Shown: positions 14,460 through 23,945 of the stretch, piece after piece | How positions within the stretch are numbered: position 1 is the stretch's first letter | How the letters are laid out: each line of letters begins with the position of its first letter | Assembly: GCF_019468565.1 (NCBI RefSeq) | Contig: NZ_CP080521.1 | Coordinates: 2,728,001 to 2,792,000 of the forward strand | From: Pseudonocardia sp. DSM 110487 | GTDB taxonomy: Bacteria; Actinomycetota; Actinomycetes; Mycobacteriales; Pseudonocardiaceae | Reading direction: 5' to 3' | Length of the DNA stretch: 64,000 nucleotides | Notes under the pieces: model-generated | Told to the model about the DNA's origin: nothing | The model's database searches: none | Seen by the model: the letters and a program-made list of their open reading frames with translations, nothing else | Translations under genes and position numbers: made by a program

Positions 14460-17284
14460 CACTCACCCGCCGCGGGGACGGGCCTCGCGGCGAGCTCCTC
14501 GCGTACCGCGGCCTGTTCCGGTGCGAGCGCGACCTGCACCGCCGTGACCTTGTACTCGGGGCAGTTGGTGGCCCAGTCGGAGTTCTCGGTGGTCACGACG
14601 TTGGCGCCGGTGACGGGATGGTGGAAGGTCGTGTAGCAGACCCCGACCGGCATGCGCTCGGCGATCACCGCCCGCAGCGTCGTGCGGCCGACCCTGCTGG
14701 AGAGCACGACCATGTCGCCGTCGCCGATGCCGCGCACCTCGGCGTCGTGCGGGTGCAGCTCCAGCAGGTCCTCGGGGTGCCACGCCACGTTGGCGGTGCG
14801 CCGGGTCTGCGCGCCCACGTTGTACTGGGACAGGATCCGGCCGGTCGTGAGGATCAGCGGGAACTTCCGGGTGCTGCGCTCGCGCGTCGGCACGTACGTG
14901 GTCTCCACGAACTTGCCCTTACCCCGTACGAAGCCGTCTACGTGCATGATCGGTGTGCCCTCTGGGGCGTTCTCGTTGCACGGCCACTGCACGCTCCCGA
15001 CCTTGTCGAGGTGGTCGAACGACACCCCGGCGAACGTGGGGGTGGTGAGCGCGATCTCGTCCATGATCTGGGCGGCCGAGTCGTAGTGCATCGGGTAGCC
15101 CATCTCCTGGGCGATCTCGCTGACGATCTGCCACTCGTGCTTGCCGGTCTTGGGCGCCATCACCGGCCGGACCCGGTTGATGCGGCGTTCGGCGTTGGTG
15201 AACGTGCCGTCCTTCTCCAGGAACGACGTGCCGGGCAGCAGCACGTGCGCGAACTTCGCCGTCTCGTTCTCGAACAGGTCCTGCACGACGAGCAGCTCGA
15301 GCGCGGCGAGCGCGGCGTGCACGTGCTGGGTGTTCGGGTCGGACTGGGCGATGTCCTCGCCCTGCACGAACAGGGCGCGGAACGATCCGTCGATCGCGGA
15401 GTCGAACATGTTGGGGATGCGCAGCCCCGGCTCGTCGAGGATCGGCGTGCCCCACAGCTGCTCGTAGATCTCCCGGGCGCCGTCCTCGGAGACGTGCCGG
15501 TAGCCGGGCAGCTCGTGCGGGAACGACCCCATGTCGCAGGCGCCCTGCACGTTGTTCTGGCCGCGCAGCGGGTTGACGCCGACGCCGTCGCGGCCGATGT
15601 TGCCGGTGGCCATCGCGAGGTTGGCCATGCCCATCACCATCGTCGAGCCCTGGCTGTGCTCGGTGACGCCGAGGCCGTAGTAGATGGCGGCGTTGCCGGC
15701 GCTCGCGTAGAGCCGGGCGGCTGCCCGCAGCTCGGCGGCGGGTACCCCGGTGATCTCCTCGACGGCCTCGGGGCTGTGCTCGGGCCCGGCGATGAACGCC
15801 TCCCACTCCTCGAACCCCTCGCAGCGGGCGGCGACGAACTCGCGGTCGGCCAGCCCCTCGGTGACCACCACGTGCGCCATCGCGTTGACGACCGCCACGT
15901 TGGTGCCGGGGGCGAGCTGCAGGTGGTGGGCGGCCTCGATGTGCGGGGACCGGACGAGGTCGATGCGCCGCGGGTCGAGGACGATCAGCTTCGCGCCCTG
16001 CCGCAACCGCCGCTTCATCCGGGAGGCGAACACCGGGTGCCCGTCGGTCGGGTTGGCCCCGATCAGCAGGATCACGTCGGCCTTCGCGACGGACTTGAAG
16101 TCCTGCGTGCCCGCCGACGTGCCGAAGGTCTGCTTGAGCCCGTAGCCGGTGGGGGAGTGGCAGACGCGGGCGCAGGTGTCGACGTTGTTGTTGCCGAACA
16201 CCGCGCGCACCATCTTCTGGACCGCGTAGACCTCCTCGTTCGTCGTCCGGGACGAGGTGATCGCGCCGATCGAGCCCGGCCCGTGCCCGGCCTGGATCTC
16301 GCGGAGCCGCCGTGCCGTGAACGAGATGGCCTCCTCCCACGACACCTCGCGCCAGGGGTCGGCGATCGAGTCGCGCAGCCGCGGCGTCATCACCCGGTCC
16401 GGGTGGCTGGCGTAGCCGAACGCGAACCGGCCCTTCACGCACGAGTGGCCTTCGTTCGCGCCGCCGTCCTTGTACGGGACCATCCGCACGAGCTCGTCAC
16501 CGCGCAGCTCGGCCTTGAACGAGCAGCCGACGCCGCAGTAGGCGCAGGTGGTGACGACGCTGCGGGTGGGCATGCCGAGCTCGACGACCGACTTCTCCTG
16601 CAGGGTGGCGGTGGGGCAGGCCTGCACGCAGGCGCCGCACGAGACGCAGTCGGACTCCATGAACGACACGCCGGCGCCCGCGGCCACCTTCGAGTCGAAT
16701 CCGCGGCCCTCGATCGTCAGGGCGAGGGTGCCCTGCACCTCGTCGCAGGCGCGGACGCAGCGTGAGCAGGCGATGCACTTGGAGGCGTCGAAGTCGAAGT
16801 AGGGGTTGGACGTGTCCTTGAGCAGATCCATGTGGTTCGCGCCTGCGTCCACGCCCGAGCCGTAGCGCACCTCGCGCAGCCCGGTGACGCCCGCCATGTC
16901 CTGCAGCTCGCAGTCGCCGTTGGCCGAGCAGGTGAGGCAGTCGAGCGGGTGGTCGGAGATGTAGAGCTCCATCACGCCGCGGCGCAGCTTGCCGAGCTTC
17001 TCGGTCTGCGTGCGGACCACCATCCCGGGGGCGACCGGTGTCGTGCACGAGGCGGGGGTGCCGCGCGCCCCGTCGATCTCGACGACGCAGAGCCGGCAGG
17101 AGCCGAACGCCTCGAGGGAGTCGGTGGCGCACAGCTTGGGGATGTCGAGGCCGGCCTGCTTGGCCGCCCGCATGACGGACGTGCCGGGCGGGACGGCGAC
17201 CGCGACCCCGTCGATCGTGACCTCGACGGTGGCGGCGCCTTCGCGCGCCGGGGTCCCGAAGTCCGGTTCCTTGAGCAGACTCAT
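14459..17284 (-). CDS. fdsA: NAD-dependent formate dehydrogenase alpha subunit (bis-MGD)
   Basis: 941 residues. The order is an N-terminal [2Fe-2S] ferredoxin-like domain (FGSCRLCVVEIDG at about 60-72), the His-Cys cluster region (about 105-125), two [4Fe-4S] ferredoxin motifs (CIACSRCVRAC and CVSCGACVQAC, about 170-223), a [4Fe-4S] of the Mo domain (CAYCGVGC, 247-254) and the molybdopterin oxidoreductase domain. The catalytic residue is cysteine (TCARVCHSPTGYG, Cys375-His376), not selenocysteine. The enzyme oxidises formate to CO2 in the cytoplasm; no signal peptide is seen. The start at 17284 overlaps the beta-subunit stop (ATGA). Confidence 0.96.
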   Translation of the reverse strand: MSLLKEPDFGTPAREGAATVEVTIDGVAVAVPPGTSVMRAAKQAGLDIPKLCATDSLEAFGSCRLCVVEIDGARGTPASCTTPVAPGMVVRTQTEKLGKLRRGVMELYISDHPLDCLTCSANGDCELQDMAGVTGLREVRYGSGVDAGANHMDLLKDTSNPYFDFDASKCIACSRCVRACDEVQGTLALTIEGRGFDSKVAAGAGVSFMESDCVSCGACVQACPTATLQEKSVVELGMPTRSVVTTCAYCGVGCSFKAELRGDELVRMVPYKDGGANEGHSCVKGRFAFGYASHPDRVMTPRLRDSIADPWREVSWEEAISFTARRLREIQAGHGPGSIGAITSSRTTNEEVYAVQKMVRAVFGNNNVDTCARVCHSPTGYGLKQTFGTSAGTQDFKSVAKADVILLIGANPTDGHPVFASRMKRRLRQGAKLIVLDPRRIDLVRSPHIEAAHHLQLAPGTNVAVVNAMAHVVVTEGLADREFVAARCEGFEEWEAFIAGPEHSPEAVEEITGVPAAELRAAARLYASAGNAAIYYGLGVTEHSQGSTMVMGMANLAMATGNIGRDGVGVNPLRGQNNVQGACDMGSFPHELPGYRHVSEDGAREIYEQLWGTPILDEPGLRIPNMFDSAIDGSFRALFVQGEDIAQSDPNTQHVHAALAALELLVVQDLFENETAKFAHVLLPGTSFLEKDGTFTNAERRINRVRPVMAPKTGKHEWQIVSEIAQEMGYPMHYDSAAQIMDEIALTTPTFAGVSFDHLDKVGSVQWPCNENAPEGTPIMHVDGFVRGKGKFVETTYVPTRERSTRKFPLILTTGRILSQYNVGAQTRRTANVAWHPEDLLELHPHDAEVRGIGDGDMVVLSSRVGRTTLRAVIAERMPVGVCYTTFHHPVTGANVVTTENSDWATNCPEYKVTAVQVALAPEQAAVREELAARPVPAAGE

Positions 17285-18822
17285 TTGGCGAAGTCCTCCC
17301 CGAAGTGGCGCACCGCGCTGCGCACGGGCATGGGGGTCAGCCCGCCCATGGCGCAGAGCGACCCGTCGGTCATCAGCTCGCACAGGTCCTCGAGCAGCAC
17401 GAGGTTCTTCTCCCGCTCCTGGCCGGTGCGGATCCGGTCGATCGTCTCGACGCCGCGCACCGCGCCCACCCGGCACGGCGTGCACTTCCCGCACGACTCC
17501 TCGGCGCAGAACGAGAACGCGAAGCGGGCCATCGCGGCCATGTCGACGGTGTCGTCGAAGACGACGATCCCGCCGTGCCCGAGCATCGCCCCGGCCGCGG
17601 CGAACGCCTCGTAGTCCATCGGCAGGTCGAACTTCTCCACGGGCAGGTAGGCCCCGAGCGGGCCGCCCACCTGCACGGCGCGGGCCGGGCGGCCGGACGC
17701 GGTGCCCCCGCCGAGGTCGTCCACCAGCTCGCCGAGGGTGATCCCGAACGCGGTCTCGACGATCCCGCCGCGCGCGATGTTGCCGCCGAGCTGGAACACG
17801 CTCGTGCCCCGGGAGCGGCCGACGCCCAGCGCGGCGTACGCCTCCGCGCCGTCGGCGAGGATCGCGGGCACCGAGGCGAGCGAGAGCACGTTGTTGACGA
17901 CGGTCGGGCGGCCGAACAGGCCTTCGAGGGCCGGGATCGGAGGCTTGGCCCGCACCTGGCCGCGCTTGCCCTCGAGGCTCTCCAGCATCGAGGTCTCCTC
18001 GCCGCAGATGTAGGCCCCCGCCCCGACCCGGACGTGCAGGTCGAAGGTGAGGTCCGAGCCGAGGATCCGTTCGCCGAGCCAGCCGCGGGCCCGTGCGGCC
18101 TCGATCGCCTCCGTCAGCGTCTCGACCGCGTCCGGGTACTCCGAGCGCAGGTAGACGTAGCCCTCGCTCGCGCCGACGGCGTGCGCCGCGATCGTCATGC
18201 CCTCGATGAGGGTGAACGGATCGCCCTCGATGAGCATCCGGTCGGCGAACGTGCCGGAGTCGCCCTCGTCGGCGTTGCAGCAGACGAACTTGATGTCCGC
18301 GTCGGCGCCGAGAACCGTGCGCCACTTGATCCCGGTGGGGAAGCCGGCCCCGCCGCGGCCGCGCAGGCCGGAGGTGACGACCTCCTCGACGACGTCGGCC
18401 GGGCTCATCCGCAGCGCGGTCCGGAGGCCGGCGAGGCCGCCGTGGGCCTCGTAGTCCTCGGGCGAGCGGGGGTCGACGATCCCGACGCGGGTGAAGGTCA
18501 CCCGTTGCTGCCTGCGCATCCACGGCAGGTCCTCGACGACGCCAATACTCTCGCCCTGCCCGTCCAGCAGGCCGGCCGCGACCAGCCCGTCGACGTCCTC
18601 CGGGGCCACCGGCCCGTACCCGACGCGGCCGGCCGGGGTCTCCACCTCGACGAGGGGCTCCAGCCAGAGCATGCCGCGCGAGCCGGTGCGCACCACCTCG
18701 GCACCTGCGGCGGCGATCCGCTCGGCCACCGCGTCGGCGCCGACGGAGCGGGCCGCCGAGTCCCGAGGGACGTAGACGCGGCGCTTGCCCGCACTCACCC
18801 CGCCGGCTTCCATCCCCCTCAT
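17281..18822 (-). CDS. fdsB: NAD-dependent formate dehydrogenase beta subunit (NuoF-like)
   Basis: 513 residues. The N-terminal 100 residues form a thioredoxin-like region. Then come the NuoF FMN/NAD block (GLRGRGGAGFPTGIKW, CCNADEGDSGTFADRML, GAGAYICGEETSMLESLEG) and the C-terminal [4Fe-4S] motif ESCGKCTPCRVG. This subunit takes electrons from FdsA and reduces NAD+ at FMN. The ATG at 18822 overlaps the gamma-subunit stop (ATGA). A much longer open frame upstream is not coding. Confidence 0.96.
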   Translation of the reverse strand: MRGMEAGGVSAGKRRVYVPRDSAARSVGADAVAERIAAAGAEVVRTGSRGMLWLEPLVEVETPAGRVGYGPVAPEDVDGLVAAGLLDGQGESIGVVEDLPWMRRQQRVTFTRVGIVDPRSPEDYEAHGGLAGLRTALRMSPADVVEEVVTSGLRGRGGAGFPTGIKWRTVLGADADIKFVCCNADEGDSGTFADRMLIEGDPFTLIEGMTIAAHAVGASEGYVYLRSEYPDAVETLTEAIEAARARGWLGERILGSDLTFDLHVRVGAGAYICGEETSMLESLEGKRGQVRAKPPIPALEGLFGRPTVVNNVLSLASVPAILADGAEAYAALGVGRSRGTSVFQLGGNIARGGIVETAFGITLGELVDDLGGGTASGRPARAVQVGGPLGAYLPVEKFDLPMDYEAFAAAGAMLGHGGIVVFDDTVDMAAMARFAFSFCAEESCGKCTPCRVGAVRGVETIDRIRTGQEREKNLVLLEDLCELMTDGSLCAMGGLTPMPVRSAVRHFGEDFAK

Positions 18823-19319
18823 CGGGCCACCTCTCCGAGCAACGCGTCGAGCCGGGCGGGACTCACCCGGCCGTGCAGCCGGCCGTCGACCTGCACCGCG
18901 GGTCCGAGGGCGCAGTTGCCGAGGCAGAAGACCTCGTCGAGGGTGACCGCCCCGTCGGAGGTCGTCTCGCCGAACTCGACGCCGAGCCGGCGGCGGGCGT
19001 GCGCGCCAAGCGCTTCCGCCCCGACCGCTTGGCAGGCCTCGGCCTGGCAGATCCGCATGGTGGCGCGCCCGCCGGGGGCGCGGCGGAAGTCGCGGTAGAA
19101 CGTGACGACCCCGTGTACCTCGGCGGCGGAGAGGTTGAGCACCTCCGCGATCACCGGGACGTCCGCCTGATCGATGTGGCCGAGGTCTTCCTGGACCGCG
19201 TGGAGTATCGGGATCAGGGGGCCGCGCAGGTCGCGACGTGCAGTCGCGATCTCGCGGATCCGCTGCACCCGCACTGCGGCGAGATCGGTGACGTCCGTCG
19301 TCATACTGTAGACAATCAC
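18819..19319 (-). CDS. fdsG: NAD-dependent formate dehydrogenase gamma subunit (NuoE-like)
   Basis: 166 residues from a GTG at 19319; an internal ATG at 19304 is an alternative but lacks an SD, whereas GAGG precedes the GTG. The thioredoxin-like [2Fe-2S] ligands are visible as CQAEAC and CLGNCALGP, preceded by GVVTFYRDFRR. First gene of the operon fdsG-fdsB-fdsA-fdsD-moeA-fdhD, all joined by overlaps. The operon gives a soluble diaphorase-type formate dehydrogenase that makes NADH from formate. Confidence 0.95.
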   Translation of the reverse strand: MIVYSMTTDVTDLAAVRVQRIREIATARRDLRGPLIPILHAVQEDLGHIDQADVPVIAEVLNLSAAEVHGVVTFYRDFRRAPGGRATMRICQAEACQAVGAEALGAHARRRLGVEFGETTSDGAVTLDEVFCLGNCALGPAVQVDGRLHGRVSPARLDALLGEVAR

Positions 19320-19320
19320 G

Positions 19321-19379
19321 ACCTGACCTCAGGTGGGTCAAAGCAATCTTCGTGATCCCTTGATAAACGACATCTATCA
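19321..19379 (-). promoter_or_regulatory. Promoter/operator region of formate dehydrogenase operon
   Basis: Two inverted repeats lie just upstream of fdsG. ACCTGACCTCAGGT (19321-19334, 6-bp arms, 2-bp centre) covers the SD. TGATAAACGACATCTATCA (19361-19379, 5-bp perfect arms with further partial symmetry) lies where a promoter would be and has the AT-rich T-N11-A look of LysR-type sites. No LysR gene is in the window, so the regulator is unknown. Confidence 0.45.
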
Positions 19380-19949
19380 GCCGCGGCGATACGCCCGCCC
19401 GCGCGGCGAGAGCCGGTAGCCGACCTCCAGGCTCTCGGTCAGTCCCAGCTCCTTGAGCTTGCGGACGTCGCGCTTGAACGGCAGCGTCTCCCGGCCCATG
19501 CGGGCAGCGAGGTCGGGGGCGCGCACGCCCGGGTTCTCCGCGATCAGCTCCAGCACCGCGGCTGTCCACGGTCCGTGGGGCGCGGTGCGGTCCATCCGCG
19601 CCAGCCGGGTCTCGATCTCGGCGCGGTCGGCCTTCGACAGCCGCCGCTTCGCCCGCAGCGCCACGCGCGGGTCGGGTCCGGCCAGCCGTAATCCGATGCG
19701 GTAGAGCACGCCGTCGCCACGCTGGGCCCGCTGCAGCGCGGCGAGATCGGCGAATCCGGCGGCGCCGGCGTCCTCGGGCGTCAGGCCCGCCTCGTCCACC
19801 GGATCGACCGAGGTGATCTCCAGGACGCCGACCTGGGTGCGCTGCGTGCCGCCTACGCGCACGCGCGGCCGGTCCCACCGCCGGAACACGCACGTGACCG
19901 TCCCGGCGGCGATGGCGTCGAGGACGGGGCGACGGATCAGCACACGCAC
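19377..19949 (-). CDS. ASCH-like domain protein with C-terminal winged helix
   Basis: 190 residues from a GTG. The N-terminal half (RRPVLDAIAAGTVTCVFRRW, GVLEITSVDPVDEA) looks like an ASCH/PUA-like fold. The C-terminal half (WTAAVLELIAENPGVRAPDL, KRDVRKLKELGLTESLEVGY) looks like a winged-helix. Proteins of this build are conserved in actinomycetes and probably bind nucleic acid; the exact role is unknown. It is divergent from hrcA across 79 bases. Its stop lies within the palindrome upstream of the formate dehydrogenase operon. Confidence 0.75.
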   Translation of the reverse strand: MRVLIRRPVLDAIAAGTVTCVFRRWDRPRVRVGGTQRTQVGVLEITSVDPVDEAGLTPEDAGAAGFADLAALQRAQRGDGVLYRIGLRLAGPDPRVALRAKRRLSKADRAEIETRLARMDRTAPHGPWTAAVLELIAENPGVRAPDLAARMGRETLPFKRDVRKLKELGLTESLEVGYRLSPRGRAYRRG

Positions 19950-20028
19950 ATCGTGCCTGCGCTGCCGACAGGGCAGAACACATAGACTGGGGGAAGTCCA
20001 CCGGAAAATCGCGGGGAGGAGCGCTGCC

Positions 20029-21048
20029 GTGAACGCCGACGAGCGTCGCTTCGCCGTCCTGCGGGCGATCGTCGCCGACTACGTTTCCACCCACGAGCCC
20101 GTCGGTTCCAAGATGATCGTGGAGCGGCACAACCTGGGCGTCTCCAGCGCCACCGTGCGCAACGACATGGCGGTGCTGGAGGACGAGGGCCTGATCGCCC
20201 AGCCGCACACGAGCGCGGGGCGCGTGCCCACCGACAAGGGCTACCGGCTGTTCGTCGACCGGTTGACCCAGGTCAAGCCGCTGTCAGGGCCGGAGAGGCG
20301 CGCCGTGCAGGCGTTCCTCGACGGCGCCGTCGACCTCGACGACGTGCTCCGGCGCAGCGTGCGGCTGCTCGCCCAGCTCACCCGGCAGGTCGCGGTGGTG
20401 CAGTACCCCACGCTCACCCGCTCCACCGTGCGCCACTGCGAGGTCGTCTCGCTCACGCCCGCCCGGCTGATGCTGGTGCTCATCACCGACAGCGGTCGCG
20501 TCGACCAGCGGGTCGTCGACCTCGGCGACGTGATCACCGACGACGACGTGGGGCAGCTGCGCACCCTCGTCAACGGCGCGCTGGTGGGGCGGCCCCTCGC
20601 GGCCGCGTCCGCCGCCGTCGCCGAGCTGCCCACCACGGTGCCCGCCGACCTGCGCGACGCGATGATCGCAGTGTCGACGGTACTGATCGAGACGCTCGTC
20701 GAGCACCCGGAGGAGCGGCTGCTCCTGGGCGGCACGGCCAACCTCACCCGCAACGTGGCCGACTTCCCGCACTCGCTGCGCCAGGTGCTCGAGGCCCTCG
20801 AGGAGCAGGTCGTGGTGCTCAAGTTGCTGGCGTCCGCCCAGGAGCGGGGCACGGTCACCGTGCGCATCGGCGAGGAGAACGAGGCTGAGGAGATGCGCGA
20901 CACCTCTTTGGTGTCCATCGGCTACGGGCCGGGCACCGTGCTCGGCGGTATGGGGGTCGTGGGACCCACGAGGATGGATTACCCCGGTTCGATCGCCGCG
21001 GTGCACGCGGTGGCCCGATACGTGGGTGAGATCCTGGCTGGACGCTGA
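20029..21048 (+). CDS. hrcA: Heat-inducible transcription repressor HrcA
   Basis: 339 residues from a GTG at 20029 with a strong GGGGAGGA 8 bases upstream. The N-terminal winged helix is clear (DERRFAVLRAIVADYVSTHE, GVSSATVRNDMAVLEDEGLI, SAGRVPTDKGYR), and the GAF-like sensing domain with its HrcA insert follows. HrcA represses chaperone genes by binding CIRCE. It is followed by dnaJ 47 bases downstream, the standard pairing. No CIRCE element is visible upstream, so control here may lie at other chaperone loci such as groEL. Confidence 0.95.
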   Translation: MNADERRFAVLRAIVADYVSTHEPVGSKMIVERHNLGVSSATVRNDMAVLEDEGLIAQPHTSAGRVPTDKGYRLFVDRLTQVKPLSGPERRAVQAFLDGAVDLDDVLRRSVRLLAQLTRQVAVVQYPTLTRSTVRHCEVVSLTPARLMLVLITDSGRVDQRVVDLGDVITDDDVGQLRTLVNGALVGRPLAAASAAVAELPTTVPADLRDAMIAVSTVLIETLVEHPEERLLLGGTANLTRNVADFPHSLRQVLEALEEQVVVLKLLASAQERGTVTVRIGEENEAEEMRDTSLVSIGYGPGTVLGGMGVVGPTRMDYPGSIAAVHAVARYVGEILAGR

Positions 21049-21095
21049 CGCGCGGCGAAGAGCCGCATCCGGAGCAGTACTGATCGAGAAGGACC

Positions 21096-22268
21096 ATGGG
21101 GAACGCGCACGTGGTACGGGATTACTACGGGACACTCGGCGTCGCGCCAGACGCCGGCCCTGACGAGATCAAGCGGGCCTACCGCAAGCTGGCGCGTGAG
21201 CTGCACCCCGACGTGAACCCGGACCCGGAGGCGCAGGAGCGCTTCCGCGAGGTCAGCGCCGCGTACGAGGTGCTGTCCGACCCGGAGAAGCGGCGCATCG
21301 TCGACCTTGGCGGCGACCCGCTGGGCAACGGCAGGGGCGGCGGGGCAGGCCAGGCCGACCCGTTCAGCGCGTTCGGCTTCGGCGACATCATGGACGCCTT
21401 CTTCGGCGGCCAGGGCGGTCCGCGCGGCCGTGGCCCGCGCAGCCGGGTGCAACCGGGTGGCGACGCGCTGATCCGGATGCGACTCACCCTCGAGGAGTGC
21501 GCCACCGGCGTCACCCGCGACCTCACGGTCGACACCGCCGTCCTCTGCAGTGAGTGCAGCGGCTCGGGCTGCGCGCCCGGCAGCGCTCCCACGATGTGCG
21601 ACATCTGCAACGGTCGTGGCGAGGTGCAGAGCGTGCAGCGCTCGTTCCTCGGCCAGGTCGTCACCTCGCGGCCCTGCCCCAACTGCCGCGGTTTCGGCGA
21701 GGTGATCCCCGAGCCGTGCCGGCAGTGTGGCGGCGACGGGCGCGTGCGCTCGCGGCGCACGGTCGGCGTGCGCATCCCGCCGGGTGTCGCCGACGGCATG
21801 CGCGTCCGGCTGGCCGGGCAGGGCGAGGTCGGTCCGGGCGGCGGTCCCGCGGGTGACCTGTACGTGGAGGTCGAGGAGGAGCCGCACGAGCTGTTCACCC
21901 GCGACGGCGCCGACCTGCACTGCAGCGTGCCGCTGCCGATGACGGCCGCCGCGCTGGGCACCACGCTGCCGCTGCCCACCCTCGACGGCGCCGAGGAGCT
22001 GCACATCGAGGCGGGCACACAGGCGGGCACCGTGATCACGCTGCGCGGCAAGGGGATGCCACGGCTGCGGTCCACGGGCCGGGTCGACGGCCATGGCGAT
22101 CTGATGGTGCACGTGGACGTCGTCGTGCCCACCAAGCTCGATGCCCGGCAGACCGAGCTGCTGCGGCAGCTCGCGGAGCTGCGGGGCGAGGAGCAGCCGG
22201 ATCTCGCGGGTGGCAACCGCAACGGGCACGGGATCTTCTCGCGGCTGCGCGACTCGTTCGGTCGATGA
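21096..22268 (+). CDS. dnaJ: Chaperone protein DnaJ
   Basis: 390 residues. J domain at about 10-70 with the HPD tripeptide (ARELHPDVNPDPEAQERF), then a Gly/Phe-rich linker and four CxxCxGxG zinc motifs (CSECSGSG, CDICNGRG, CPNCRGFG, CRQCGGDG), followed by the C-terminal substrate-binding domains. It stimulates the DnaK ATPase. Next to hrcA, this is the actinobacterial DnaJ2 paralog rather than the one in the dnaK operon. Its stop overlaps the next gene (ATGA). Confidence 0.96.
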   Translation: MGNAHVVRDYYGTLGVAPDAGPDEIKRAYRKLARELHPDVNPDPEAQERFREVSAAYEVLSDPEKRRIVDLGGDPLGNGRGGGAGQADPFSAFGFGDIMDAFFGGQGGPRGRGPRSRVQPGGDALIRMRLTLEECATGVTRDLTVDTAVLCSECSGSGCAPGSAPTMCDICNGRGEVQSVQRSFLGQVVTSRPCPNCRGFGEVIPEPCRQCGGDGRVRSRRTVGVRIPPGVADGMRVRLAGQGEVGPGGGPAGDLYVEVEEEPHELFTRDGADLHCSVPLPMTAAALGTTLPLPTLDGAEELHIEAGTQAGTVITLRGKGMPRLRSTGRVDGHGDLMVHVDVVVPTKLDARQTELLRQLAELRGEEQPDLAGGNRNGHGIFSRLRDSFGR

Positions 22269-23053
22269 CGGGTTCCCTCGTACCCGGATCCTTCGTCACG
22301 GTCGGCGGGCACGCCACCTGGCACGCCGAGTACGGCAGCGGGGAGCCACTGGTCTACCTGCACGGCGGGTTCTCCAGCTCGCGCGAGTTCGTGCCGGTGC
22401 GGCAGGCGTACGCGGAGCGGTTCCACGTCTTCACGCCCGACCGGCGCGGCCACGGCCGCACCCCTGACGTCCCCGGCCCGTTCAGCTACGAGGTGTACGC
22501 GCGGGACGCCGTCGCGTTCCTTGAAGAGGTCGTCGGCGGTCCCGCGCACCTCGTGGGCTACAGCGACGGCGCGATCACCGCGCTGCTCGCGGGGCTCGCC
22601 CGCCCCGATCTCGTGCGCCGGATGGTGCTGATCAGCGGCCAGTTCCACCAGAGCGGCCTGCTCCCGGCATTCTTCCACGGGCCGGACGCGGTGACCGAGC
22701 TACGGGCGACCCCGCTCGCCGCCTGGTACGCGGAGGAGTCCCCGGACGGCGGCGAACACTTCCCGGTGGTCGCGGCGAAGATCATCGAGAGCGCGCTCAC
22801 CGGGCCGACGCTCACCGCGGAGCAGCTCGCGGGCGTGCCGGCGCGCACGCTCGTCATGTCGGGCGACGACGACGCGGTGGCCCTCGAGCACACGGTCGAG
22901 ATGTACCGGTCGTTGCCGGAGGCCGAGCTGGCGGTGGTGCCCGGCACGTCGCACCTGCTGTGCATGGAGAAGCCCGCGCTGGTCACGCAGCTCGTGCTCG
23001 ACTTCCTGACCAGGGACCCCGTGCCCACGATCATGCCCATCCGTCGCGCATGA
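22265..23053 (+). CDS. Alpha/beta-fold hydrolase
   Basis: 262 residues. Oxyanion motif LHGGFSSS, nucleophile elbow GYSDGAIT (catalytic Ser), acid in SGDDDAV and histidine in PGTSHLLCME: a complete triad. The ATGA overlap with dnaJ implies co-transcription. Alpha/beta hydrolases in this position recur between dnaJ and rsmE in related actinomycetes, but the substrate is unknown. Confidence 0.88.
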   Translation: MTGSLVPGSFVTVGGHATWHAEYGSGEPLVYLHGGFSSSREFVPVRQAYAERFHVFTPDRRGHGRTPDVPGPFSYEVYARDAVAFLEEVVGGPAHLVGYSDGAITALLAGLARPDLVRRMVLISGQFHQSGLLPAFFHGPDAVTELRATPLAAWYAEESPDGGEHFPVVAAKIIESALTGPTLTAEQLAGVPARTLVMSGDDDAVALEHTVEMYRSLPEAELAVVPGTSHLLCMEKPALVTQLVLDFLTRDPVPTIMPIRRA

Positions 23054-23078
23054 GCCCCCCTGTCATGAGCCCCCTGTC

Positions 23079-23816
23079 ATGAGTACAGCGCCACTCTTCC
23101 TGCTCGACACCCTGCCGGCCGCCGGGGCCGCCCGGCTGGAGGGGCCGGAGGGCCGGCACGCCGCCACCGTCAAGCGGCTGCGGCCCGGCGAGGCCGTGCT
23201 GCTGTCCGACGGCCGTGGCGGGCTGGCGCACGCCGTGGTCGACGCGGCGGGTCGCGACACCGTCGACCTCACGATCACGGGGCGGGCCGATGCCGACCCG
23301 CCCAGCCCTCGGGTGCTGCTCGCACAGGCTCTCGTGAAGGGCGACCGCGGTGAGCTGGCCGTCGAGCTCGCCACAGAGGCCGGCGTGGACGGGATCCTGC
23401 CGTGGCGCGCCGCGCGGTGCGTGGCCCGCTGGGAGGACGGGCCGCGTGGGGAGAAGGCACTGGCCCGCTGGCGCGGCACCGTCCGTGAGGCCGCGAAGCA
23501 GGCCCGCAGGCCGTGGCAGCCGGTCGTCGAGGAGCCGGTCTCCACGGCCGTGCTCGCCGGCCGCGTCGCCGCGGCCGACCTCGCGGTCGTGCTGCACGAG
23601 GCCGCCTCCGCACGGCTCGCCGACCTGCCGCTGCCACCGCGCGGGGAGCTGCTGCTCGTGGTCGGTCCGGAAGGCGGGATCACCGACGGCGAGCTCGAGG
23701 CGCTGGTCGCGGCCGGCGCGCGGCCGGTGCGGCTGGGCCCCGAGGTGCTGCGCGCATCGACAGCGGCCGCGGTGGCGCTGGGCGCATTGGGGGTGCTCAC
23801 CGCGCGCTGGGGGTGA
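23079..23816 (+). CDS. rsmE: 16S rRNA m3U1498 methyltransferase RsmE
   Basis: 245 residues. The SPOUT methyltransferase knot is evident: LLVVGPEGGITDGELEAL and VRLGPEVLRASTAAAVAL, with LAQALVKGDRGELAVELATE and REAAKQARRPWQP in the middle. An N-terminal PUA-like domain includes EGRHAATVKRLRPGE. It methylates U1498 of 16S rRNA. It belongs to the hrcA-dnaJ-hydrolase cluster on the same strand. Confidence 0.95.
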   Translation: MSTAPLFLLDTLPAAGAARLEGPEGRHAATVKRLRPGEAVLLSDGRGGLAHAVVDAAGRDTVDLTITGRADADPPSPRVLLAQALVKGDRGELAVELATEAGVDGILPWRAARCVARWEDGPRGEKALARWRGTVREAAKQARRPWQPVVEEPVSTAVLAGRVAAADLAVVLHEAASARLADLPLPPRGELLLVVGPEGGITDGELEALVAAGARPVRLGPEVLRASTAAAVALGALGVLTARWG

Positions 23817-23945
23817 CGTGCCACCGTCATCCGGGTGAGACCGGGTTCGCCCTGGTCGCGGCGGGGGTACCTTTCGCCTATCACGGATCGTGCCGCGGGT
23901 GTTCGCACCCACGGGGCCGCCGGCCTGTTTCCCCCAGCCGGCGGA

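Noticed and set aside
14459..18523. A single very long ORF spanning formate dehydrogenase alpha and beta regions
   Set aside because: Upstream of 17284 the frame is antisense-like Arg/Pro/Gly-rich sequence; the beta subunit is encoded in another frame with clear motifs.
19950..20028. CIRCE operator (TTAGCACTC-N9-GAGTGCTAA) upstream of hrcA
   Set aside because: No match or near match is seen; only a standard SD is evident.
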